DNA of 64,000 bases, taken from NCBI GenBank assembly GCA_009760855.2, contig WPIO01000012.1, forward strand, positions 2,188,501 through 2,252,500. Reading direction: 5' to 3'. The notes below the pieces were generated by a model. The model had not been told where the DNA came from and ran no database searches. It worked only from the letters and a program-made list of their open reading frames with translations. The DNA comes from Cristatella mucedo. Taxonomy: Eukaryota; Bryozoa; Phylactolaemata; Cristatellidae. The position numbers and the translations under genes are program-made. Shown here one piece after another: positions 50,601 to 62,600 of this stretch (position 1 is the stretch's first letter; every line of letters starts with the position of its first letter).

Positions 50601-53600
50601 GATAACTGGAACAAGACAATGAAGAAACCTTAAAGTGAGTGACAGAATCTTAAAGTCAGCGCACTGCTTAATAGGGAGGTAGTGCAAGTTGGTGAAAAGT
50701 AATCTAGTTGGGCATCTACTACGTTTGCAATAGACTAGCTTAGCTGCAGAATTTTGGGCCAACTGTCAGCATGGTATTGTGCTGGCAGGAAGAGGTGCAA
50801 GTAGTGATTTACACAGTCAATACTGTATGTAAAATTCTATGGACAAGCTGGGCTGGGGTAGAGAGTAAATATTTTGAAATGAAGTGGGCCAAGCTCAGAT
50901 CCCTTGAGTAGTGGTAGTCCCATACCTTAAAGGCTACTGGGATGACTTTTGCCCGTCAGTGCGCTGAAATCCAACTCTAGGTTAGGATCTAAACCATTGC
51001 AATTCAGTGCTGGAAATGTCTATTAGGCAATATTATAGTAATTCAAGAACTTAAGGATCGATGTTATCAAGGGCTGCCAAGAGATCCTACAGAGTTATCA
51101 GAGGGACTATGTCAGCATTCCTGAGAATGTCATTATACACTGTAGTGGATTATGCAAGGAAATGGTGGTGAGAAGTTCCCTGGAGTGTGGTGGTATTACC
51201 TGGGGGTTGGTCTCTTGGTTCTTAACTATCATGCTGACAAATAAGCTCGAGAAACTCAGCTATATCGCCCAAGTATCAATAGATAAGGTGCTGACATGAA
51301 AGTGTTTAATGAGCTTGTTGATTATCGACTTAAACATTTTTGTGGCACGTGCATCTGTGATTCTTGTCATGTTTTTTTTTATAGAAGTCAGACTAAGCTT
51401 AAGCCAGTTTGGATTGACACGACTCATACTAGTCCGTGTATGCCAGTCGATGGACTATTTGTCAGTCGGGATCTTTTTTCTTACTTCGGCTCGTGAGGTG
51501 TTATAGCATTCCACTAGTGAGGTCAGGTCATATGGAGGATTGAGCTGTAGGAGGAAGATTTGTCTGAGATCAATTGAGAAGCCACAAACCATCCAACTTA
51601 ATTGCTTTACTATCTGAGATGTCATTTCAGTTGAGCCAGTTTATTAAGCCGACAGGCAGCGCAGGTCAGACAAGCCTGACCGAATGCTCACGTGTAACGA
51701 CCTCACATCTGTCGTAGTTGTGGAAACAACCGACTCTCTCCCTGCCACTTAGGATAAGTAGATGGTTTCTTTTGCCTGCCGGCTGCCTGATCGGATCTCT
51801 GCTTCTTTGACTGTGGTGGCGAATTAATAGTCTAGAACCTGACCGGGTGTTATATTTGACAACTAACATATTCCAATAGCAATCATGTAAAGGCTCTAAA
51901 GGCTTCGCAATTCATAAAAGATTATTTTTTTATTCCGAACGGGACACGGACTGAAGACTGAATGAGATGTGCACGTAATCAGATTGCGGAATTTGTTAGT
52001 AATAGGAGTGAATGCATGCAATCACTTGACAGAATACTTTACCACGTGTGAGACCTTTATTGTGATACGTATAGTCGAATGTCCGATTGTCTCTTGAAAA
52101 GATGAGACAAATGATACATGCTTGATGATTGCTTAACCAATAAGCTGTAATTGCCCTAGCAAGAAAGGTCATACAGCTGCCTTCAGCCAGGAGCCGCTGG
52201 CTGCTGCCTGTCGGTCAGTCGTCTGCTGTAGGCCAAAGCTACACACATAGATGTGGTTTGATGAAGAGCGATATTCTTCACCTCGGCCGGACAAGCAGCA
52301 GGATTGAACTGGCTATCTGAACTGGTCACCTGAGAAAATTCCGTAGATATCCAACCGGTGCTTTTAGTGTGTCAAATATGGAAATTGGCTGCATTGTTAT
52401 TCATTCTCGTCTCACTTAGTCAAGTTTACTGCATTCAGTTGGGTAGTGTCGCTTAAGTCCTTGTCTGTATGTTCGACACTGTGATCCGGGTGTTCTATTT
52501 ATCTTTCTTGGTGTAATCCTGGTTGAAATGCTTTCGTTTGTTGACAACATAGATTTAAACCACTGGTTTACTTGCGCTGTTACCCTGGGGCTGTTGCCAG
52601 CTTTAAAGCTGAGTGGTGTCTGCATGCAGTCGTTTCTGGCTTTGCCACTTGCCTGTTAGCCTCAGCCAGCTAACATTGCACCAAACGCCTACCGAGACTA
52701 ACGAGAGAATCAGTTTTCTAGAGCCTGTTTTTTGGGATCGTTCAACCTAGTAGTTAATGTGTGCACTAGCTATGTATTGTTGATGATTTGTTAGCAGCAA
52801 CTCCTTCGTGTTATGAATCCTGCTTAGAAGTTTGGCCCAGGATAGGCTACAATAATTCCAAACCAGTTTTTTAGTTATTTTACTAATTGTCATGTTATCA
52901 TTAGTTGAAGCAGCTAGATTATTTATCTGATGATTTGCTTGTGCTTGCTTGTTGTATGCTCGGTGGTCTGTTTGGTAGCCATGGATTTGTCTCGATATAG
53001 GCATTGCTTCTAGCTCGGCCGGAACTTTGCCAATCAGCTACCTGCTGATCAACCGTCAGAAGACAGCTTGCAAGACGTTCGTGGAAGATACAGATAATTA
53101 TGTGCCAACCACTGATAGAACTCTCTGTATGGATCCTGCTTATGATGTCATCTGGAGGTGAATTACGTTACACTTGTTTGTGTGTGTCGGTGCACTGATA
53201 TGTTTCCAGGACCGCTTCTGCAACACTAGTCTCAGTAGTATAGCACTTGTATGCAGCTGCATGTTAAGTACAGCTGACCACATCTGTGAGTGACTGCCTA
53301 GGCATGTGTTCGATGCAGTTGAGAGACTGACATTTGGTCACTGTCGTCCTTAGTTTCGACAGGAGGTCACTGCAGCTAGAACGACTGAATGTGCTGAAGC
53401 CATGCAACAAAGCTGTTTCAGCGGCAGCTAACATAGCCACCAGCATTGCCGCTGTGACACCAGCAGATGAGCTGTGCCATTGCACCAACTTACTAAGTCC
53501 AGACCTGGCTCTGCCAACAGTGTGTGGCTTTGAAGTATCACGGGCTCAAGCTGCTGTTAACCTTCTCTGTAAGTTGATTACGATGCCACACCTTGGCTTG

Positions 53601-56600
53601 CCTGCCAGAACCACCGGGTTTTGTGTAATTTCTGGTTGACCTTAGTATTTATTGTTCTCTTGAATACCTTAGCATCCTGCTCCCTTTCGTAGGTGACGTT
53701 ATTGTGAATACTTGGGGCTGCATACTGCTGCTTACCCTTCTGGCTGTGGCACAAATATCCACCAGGCTTGGCTATTGGGTATTGGTTACAATCATCCACA
53801 AGGCCTGGTTGTATATAAGGAAATGGCCCGTAAGCTGCAGTATTTGCATTTTGATGACCCAACCACCTGATTGATTAATCATGTTGTGCCAAAATAGGCA
53901 TTGCATGATATTACTTTTAATTTCGATCTTTCTTTCCTTTGCATCGTCTTTCACCCTTTGACAACCTTAGGCTGTAATCGACATACGATTGTCACTCTAT
54001 AGATGTCGACTTTAGGCCATTTGCATTGTTCCAAAACAATATTTTCTTCTACTGGTCAGCCTGTCGACATGATTTTTTGATCAGATACTTGCTGCCCAGC
54101 ATAGGCTTGGTAAGTGAACGAAGCTGTGTGTAATGTATTTCGTCCGAAATAGCTTTATTCTGGTTGAATGGATAGGTGTGGTTCAAGCTAAAATATACAA
54201 GCAAATGGATTTATTGCCACGAAATGCCCTTGTTGTACACATAGGATGCCACCTGACGAGCCGAGGCTCAAACTGCACAATGCAAGAGTAATGGCCTCCT
54301 GGATCACTGCTTTAGAATTGGCTGGTTTTTTGTGAATCCACGTTGCAACTTCTCTGCATGGTATTTGATGTTGACTAATACGACCTAATAACTCACTGGG
54401 TTGTCGGGGTGCTTCACAAAAACTAATGTATACGTCCCTTAAACGAAAAACCCAACAGTCTTGGCCTTCTCATTTTTGTCTACGAGCAGGTCCATGTAGG
54501 CAGCCAGCCAGCCATTAAGACGATAAGGGCCTAAACAATAGCCATTGAAAGAAGCACCGTGGATATCACAGATCTGCATCAACCATCCGGGTTGATGTTA
54601 TAAAATATTGAAATTTGGCCACACGTGAGTGTATGTGCCCAGGAAATGACTTCATGAGTTAGGGGCAAATAATTCCGCGATGGAGCCTAGGAACCCAATT
54701 ATTCTCGTGGATGTACCGTGGTAAGTACTATGCTGGCTTAGGAGCCCAACTGGCAGTTTTGCTGCTGCCATGCTGGGTGATAGCAGTTGGTTCCTAGCTA
54801 TGTGGTGGAGTATTAGTTTTTGTCTGACAAATCTTTGAGCAAATGTAGTGCCATTTAAAAGACCTTACAGATCACTGTTTCCCCGAGGGTGCTCGTCAGA
54901 AGGTTTGGGTCACTGTCGGTGGCGTGAGGCTCACACAAGAATGGTCACCACTACCATAAGGTAATTCTTGTGCATCCATGGACCATCGACCATTGCTATC
55001 GGCAGCGACCCTCTATGAGCTGACACTTCGCATGTTAGACTGTGACAGTAGCACTCAGACTCGTGCTGAGTTTCTTTGCTCGTTGCAGAATACAGGTGAC
55101 TCCATTTACAAGAATACACCCAAGCCGGAATATAGGCATTCTTGTATGCAGAGTATTACCATATGATGATGCAAAACTGCTAACAGAAAACTGGGATACA
55201 GAACTGTTATTCTTATAAGTGGAGTATTCCTATATACGATATTTTTATACGCAGAGTTGACTGTTCTTTCCAAGTTCACCAAGTCTGGAGCTGTTATCTC
55301 AGACTGAATTATTCAAACATGTCCTAATTAAAGAGTTTGTGCTTGGTTCAAGTCATATCCTGCTCACATAACTGTTGAGGTATTGTGAACTATAGGTTGC
55401 TCACTCGGTAAACAAGAGCTCCAAGATTGGCTAACTGTATTTCTGTTAAGCTATGTTCTCGCCCATCCGGGCTAGCCTTTCAGCTAAAAGAAACTGTAAA
55501 TAATTTTACCCCAACCTTGATATATTACTTAAACAACTTACCCCTCTACTCAATAAGCATATGCCTCGGGGTTTCTGCTTGTTATTCTGATTCACCTAAT
55601 GGCTGCATTGCTGTGGCGTTTTTTAACTGCTAGGGTGCAAGTTGATACAATTGATGTAGTTTAGGGCCTAATGAAGACTTCAAATGCTGGTTTGGCTCGC
55701 TTTTCTAATTGCATTTAATGGGCTAGGATGGCCAGTACCCATTGCAGTTCCAGTTGGATTTGCTTTCGATTGAAGCTCCATCACCATTAATCCTTAAGGC
55801 AGAATGTCCAAAAAGGGTCAAAACTTCGATTTCTGACTCGTTCAATTTTTTGCAGCTTCGCTAGACGTACTTGCCTGCCATTGTGCTGCTCAACCTGGTT
55901 GCAAAGGCTTGCGGCATGACGGCGAAGAGCAGGTTCCAGCATCCAACCATGGCCGAACATACAGCAAAGATGACTTCAGTGTTGTCAATCGGTTTGATGG
56001 TAAGCTGTCGGTAGCCAGCTGTTTGCAACGTTTCGACTTAGCATTGGTGTCTGGAATTGTTATTGTTTGTTCGGCAGAAAGTAATCGCCGGAACAGGCAT
56101 GGTGTGCATGTACGACGAGCGAGTGTGCAGCTTTTTTTCCAGACCAGGGTGGTGGATGGGGCTACTCTGGTCATTCAGTCGAGGCTGTTCGGTTCATGGT
56201 GGACACTGATGTCCTAGTTGGAGGCCTTGGACTTTTCGGTGGACGAGGCGAATACATGGCAAAGATACGAGTAAGCAGCTCGATGTGCATGATTATCATT
56301 TTGAACGTGAATGCTCTGCGACCCCTCAAAGGACTTCTTCACAGAAATTGCTCCATTCTGAACTGCTTGTAATAATGGCATTGATGGTATGGGTTATTGA
56401 TACAACTTGGGTTTTCCGACCAGTACTCCTTCAGAAACTTGCAGATGCATATTGGATTTCTCGGGAACTTGGTAAATAAGTTATTTCCTTTTTATTTCCT
56501 TTTTGCGTGGCCATTCTGGGAGCTGAAGGGGTATGCCAGAAAAGAAGCCACATAGATGCCCCTTCTCATCGGTCCAACCACAGCATCCAACCCCACTCTC

Positions 56601-59600
56601 TGGACACTTGTGGACATGGGATGGCAAGAGTGTTATTAGTGGGGTTCAGTGATGTGGCCTTGTGTGTATGCAAATAGAGCCGTAGCAGCATTGGTAGTGG
56701 CATTTTGCCACCTTCCTACTGTTTTCCAGGCACAGGTAGCTGATCAAGTTCTTCACTCTGTATGTGGCCAATGTCTCGTGTATTATTTATTTCTTTAGCT
56801 AAATTGTAATGATCAGCACCTGTTCTTCGACTGCTTTATAAACCGATCCGGCTTGGATCATAACTTGCCATGGCAAAGGCTAACTGGGGCTCCAAAGAGT
56901 TTTCACAGTACCTGCTTTCTAGTGGCCTTGGCAGCTATTTACTAGTTGGATATTTCTGCTGAGGCTTCAAGTTCAACAAAATGTTTCCCCGAACTGTTCG
57001 TGTGATCCTGTAGGACACATTCCGAGCAAATGCTCTAGCTTTAGATGGACGATTGACCCCAAATGTGTATGCTGTTACAAATCCCACTAACCCAAAAGGC
57101 TGCTAAACTATGTGAAAATGCATAGTCTACTGTTCAGCTTGCACAAAGTCACCGAAAGTTTTTAAATCAAGTTCCAGCAGCAGTAAAAGCTAAGGCAGAA
57201 AAGCACGGCGAATGTACAGACACCAAACCTGTGCTGGCATAATCCACATTGAGGGTGGAAAATCATGTGTAACCAAAGGTACATGTGAAGCCTGAGCCGT
57301 GAAGCAAGGCTAACGAGTCGAAGATGCTCGCTCGATATATAAACGGAAATGTATATATAAACACAGGCACTCCGACTACAGCTGGCCACGGCTGAGATAA
57401 GGAGTACCCATACCTAAATATAGCAAGTGAATGTCCGTGGCATAGATGAGCCTATTTAACACCTTCATTGGGCTACATGTGCCCTGCACCAGACATGAAA
57501 TACAGCTCTCTCGTTGGATGCCCAGGGCACAACTGACTGACTGTTACACGACTTCGGCTTTTAAGCAGCCTAACCATCAAGTGCAACATAATCGGCTTGT
57601 AATCATTGTTATGAAAACCGAAATTAATGTCGCTGCAGTCATAATCTGGCTGGTGTAGTACGCCAACGTTTTTTATATTTACTGCATACCCTGTATATAT
57701 CAATTTGTTTGCCTCACTTTATTTGTGCATCTTTGGTTTCAGCCCATCTATCAGATTTACTTTCCCCCTTTTTGGAATCGAATCGTTTACATATACCTCG
57801 TACGAACCTCAAATCCTCTGGTGACCATATCTTTAGTCCTTATGCTCCCAAAGCCTAGAACTCACTCCCGAATTTTCTCACGGCATATCCTGACTTGTCC
57901 ACGTTTAAAAAGAAACTAAAATGTGTCTATTTATCGTAGCATTTAGCGGGTCCCTGTGATTTATCCTTTACGTGCTTACGCGTGCTGACACTCTGCATGC
58001 TGCCACTAACCATATATGCATGCTGACCCTATGCATGTCACCTCTAACCATGTTATGCTTGTTGTCACTGAGCACACTACCACTAATCATCCGATCATGC
58101 TTCCTTTCAAGCAAATGTAAAGTGCCTAGAAAGTGATTCAGTTCTCTGAGGACACTATACAAATGTATTATTATTATTGCTAGTACGTGTAACTATTCTG
58201 TTACTCACAGCTGCATTATGTATAGTAACATGTGTGGACTTCTGTTGGAATTTCAAGCAGAATGGTGCACTATGCCGAGGTAGATTATGATTGGTTGTAG
58301 TTGAGCATCAACCATGGTTTTACCAGTTTTTGGTACTGGGTGTATTATGAGTACTTCCTGTTCATGCGATCGACCGTGTGCACATTCATTTTTTAGCTTT
58401 ATGAACTTGGCTTAGAAGGAGGTGAACGTGAACTCGATGGAAAGCTTGTTGCTGAAACGGATGATATACCTTACGAGTGTGGTGCACGGGACAAGTTTGC
58501 ACTACTTTTTGACGACCCCATCCCTGTACATGCAAACTTCTGGTATGTGGCTTGGGCTCGTATATCCGGCCCAAGTAGCGACTGCGGATCAAGTGGTCAG
58601 ATGTCAGTCACCACAGATGATCAGTAAGATCATGCAAGGTCTATCATATCGTGTGCTATCGCATAGTATATGTTATTTGGTTTATCTTTGCGACATGTTG
58701 GATTGCCATTTTGTTCATTCCGCTGCTCATTTATTGTGGAAGCCGTCGTATTTTAACCTGCCCGGCATGTACTGCACCGTACCTATGCCCAGGTTTCGGC
58801 AATTTGGCCAAACCCTGATTGTAGTGGATCACACTACTATCTTGATTAGAAAGGTGTTAAGAAGTAACGACTCACTGTTTTCTCATAAATTCCAGCTTGA
58901 TTTAGTATCGCTGGTTTTAACATACCGTTGGTCCATAACATAAGCAGTGCTGTACTATTACATCCTAGGTTTATAAGCACAATCTCCAGTAGCTTCCAGC
59001 CATTTACTGGTATAGGAAGAGATCTTATGTGTGAGGATGAACTGCTACATGCTAATAGATTTTAAGCAGCTCGTGGCCCTGTGAATTGTTGTGTGCGCCC
59101 TAGTGTGTGCTAAAAATGTGTTGTTCCTAATCAGTTGACCTACTTCTTTTTTAGCGCATGTAAAGTGCTTACAAAGAGATTTTGTTCTCTTAGTGCACCA
59201 TGCAAATTTATGTTAATACTAATTATTACCCCATGACGAAGTAGCTAACCAAGCTCATACACAGATATGGGAAGCTTACTGCTACCGTGTTGGAAATTAT
59301 TCGTTAATCACATCTGGGGTTTTCTTTTACAATTCTTTCTCAACCAACCAGTCGGTTCTCGTGCTGCCGTTTCCTCACTTCTTTTTCCATTCTTCATTGC
59401 TACTTCTTTGCTTGTTGCTCCTCGACTCTGTCGTCATAATTCAGCTATGCTCCTAATTTTTTCTGCATATCAAGAGATGGATGGCATTGGCAATCCATTG
59501 CCTTAGAAATTTTCATGCTTTCAGCTCATCAAGGAAACTGCAGTATAGCAGCCATTTCATGTGACTGTCAATGCATTATTAAAGTAAATTCCCCGGAAGA

Positions 59601-62600
59601 AACATCTTTGTCCTCGTGATTGAATGAAGCTAAGAACTGTTATACCCGGATAACCTCTTGTAAGACTTGGCTCTGTGGGAATTCCTGATGATTCGCCAGG
59701 TACTAGAGCCGATTTTCTAACGAAAGTAGGCCAGAAAGTCTCAAAGGAGTAGTCTCTTTTAGTATTTGTCGATGTCCAGACTGAGTCCAGATAGAAGCTA
59801 ATTGCTTAACTATGGTAGACCTTGTGCAGATTGATCATGGGGATAGTTTCTACGTACAAGCTGCATCTCTGTTTAGTCTTTTGCTGATGTTTGAGTTCAA
59901 TCGTCAGTAGCTGGTTATTGTGCTGGTATTGAGCTTGAACTAAGTGCTTTACTGCTGGAAAGTCAATGCCTGGTCACCATTATGGAGCCGAAGCAGTTGC
60001 CATACCAACACTGACTTGTATATGTACTTCTTATGTTAGCACCCAGCGTTTTAAGCTGTACCAATGTAATGTAGTTGGCCCATGCATCCCATCAACCTAA
60101 CCCTAATTACAAACTACATAAGCTCAATAGAAAAAATGACCTAGTACTCAGCTTGTCACACTTATAGACCCCCGGGTTTCACTGACCATAGTCAAATCTT
60201 AGCTATGTAGACAAACCATCAGCAGCACTGTTGGGTGTAGGATCTTGCTTCTCTGCGAGAGCTGACCTTTTCTGACCCTTGCATTTATTGTCAAATCTTT
60301 TTTAAGGCTTTCTACATCTATTCATGGTCGCACGTGGCATTTCATTTGTATGCCGTGGAGTAAATAGCTCTTTATATATTGCAGTTACATGACTGCTAGA
60401 ATTCTTCTCACAGACAAAGTATAAACAACTGTACCTGGCAAGTCTGTATCCTCCACTCTCTGTCCATGCCTCTTTTTCTTGGTGTGTGGTTCGATGTAGG
60501 CACTTTCTACATGTTTGCCGGCTAAGAATTAACAAATCACATAGTTAGATATTAGTCTAAATTGCAAATGCTTTGTTCTGCCACGGTTGTGTATACCCTA
60601 TTGCTGGTGTCTAGAAAATTAGTAATGATACCAATGTGGCAGCCTAACGTGGCTGCCTTCAGACGAACAAGCTGCCATAAATTGTCTTCTGCTTTGAGCA
60701 TTAGTTGATATCGTTTATCCAGGGTCATTTTCAAGTTCAGGAACTCGAAAAAATCAAACAATGGCACTGACGTGAACGCCGGCCAGATCCCACAGATCTT
60801 ATACAAACTGCCGGCTAGTGACTGGGATCTTGTTAGCAGCAGCAGCACAACTGCCTTGCGTTCAGCCGGTAGTGCAGCTGCTTGTGTGAGCAGCGGTATT
60901 CCATCTGTGGCACAGTCGGCAGCCACGAAGCTGAGCCGGCAGTTTAGCACAGCCGTGTCTGAGGTAAGGTAGGCTCGTTGAAGCATGCATTGTCCATCTA
61001 TTCGTGCCAAGGGAACCTTCTGGAAACACTCCTGGTTGGGCCTTCTGCAGCCACTTTTGTGCTCATGCGTGACTCTCTTACCTGGAGAGTCTCCTTGTGC
61101 GATTAGTGTCGGTCCTATTTTTTTTAGGAAGCCTTTGGTGCTCTGCACATGATGCTGTCGTATTTCTGGACTTGCTGCCGGCAGTTTCTCACTGAGCTGA
61201 GACTCGGAACTCTGCCGGTTCCAGACGTCCTTGATGTAAGAAGGACGGTTCGCATCGTGGTCACATCACTACGCCTGCTGTGCACGTACATTTGTGAATT
61301 GTATCCGCCACTGCCGGCAACCACTGCTCAGCTGGCAACAGTGGTGGCAGACGGTTGGGCTGCAAGTGTTGGCAGCATTGCCAACAGTGGACAGGCACCC
61401 CCTATGGCAGTCGGTGAAAGAGCCGGGCTCGTTCGGCACGTGTACGTGGTAAGAGAGTTCCTCTCGCAGATGCTTGTCGACTGCTCAAGCGAGATTGATG
61501 CACCGAAGGCGGCGGGGAGCAGCTCGACCGAGCCAAGAGCAGCAGCATCACGTGGTGCCTCGGGGTCATGCCGGGAGCATTTGTATCTGTCCCTGAGTAG
61601 TGAGCTGACGGACAGCATTGTGCAGGACTGCCATCGCATGTTCACTCGCTGCTTTCATGCATTCTACCCGACGGAGCGACTGCAGTGGGCCTGCTTCAGT
61701 CACCTGCTCGAAGAAGTTGTGGGAAACGAGGTATGGGGCTGTAACTTGTTGGCCTGCTTCGTCCTCACGTTTGCCTGCTTTTTAGGGGCATAACCCTTAG
61801 GCTGTGACCTTCGCAAATTGACACCAGCTGTTGGCCTTGAACCCTCCTTCTACCAGATCGCTTATAAACTGCTTGATTATCGTCTCTCCCAATGCAGTGT
61901 TTGTTTTATTACTGTTCAGGTTTTACTATATTACCTGCTCAATTTGCAGACACACTGGAAAAGGATGGTGTGCCCAAAAAGTGTGGAATCGGTGCAGCTG
62001 CTGACTGCCGTTATGGAGGCACTGTGCCATCCCAGTGTGCGCCTGGTCAGCATCTTCCCACTGGCAGACGGAGCGAACGACTCCTGGTCGAGCAACCAGC
62101 CAAACATGTCAAGCTGGCCACCGACCACCACACTTCTGACCGAGTCGGTGCTGTCGACGCCACAAGAGCAACGATCGTATCAGTATCCACTGCTTGCCAG
62201 CTACATGCTTCAAATGATGCAGGTGTGCTGCTAGCCCGCCGGTGATCTCTCGAATGATCGATCCATGCCGTCGAGACAGCTAGCCAGCTTAACCGGCATC
62301 TCTGCCCCCTCCCACCCCATGTCAGTAGTGTGCACATGGCAGCTGCAGTGGTGGCTGCGGAAGCGGTGAAAGGGCAGCTCAGCTTGCCTGTGAGCCCTGG
62401 CAGCAGAAAAGTTGCGCCGTCCAGAGCTCTTGCGGAGCCGCATTGGCCTCCTGCTTTGTCCACTCGACATGTTTTGGACTGCCGAGGACACACGGTGTCT
62501 ACCCACTTCCCCTTCAGCTCGCCTGCGCTCGTTCACTGTAGGCCAGCCACGCTGACCCCTCGGCTGCTTCAGCTGCCTCTGCATCGTCGTCGTCGTCCAG

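Larger units (their letters stand above)
48072..53000 (+). other. MYCBP2 intron, 4.9 kb, the longest here
   Basis: Separates the last RCC1 exon from the next domain. Filled with two SINE B, one SINE A and two LINE relics (listed). 50890-52990 has no recognised content. Confidence 0.8.

Noticed and set aside
54978-55166. Possible extra MYCBP2 exon
   Set aside because: The exons at 53354-53568 and 55856-55999 already join in phase and align contiguously with the family; this frame has no conserved counterpart.
60091-60106. Telomere-like CCTAACCCTAA
   Set aside because: A single short occurrence with no tandem repetition.
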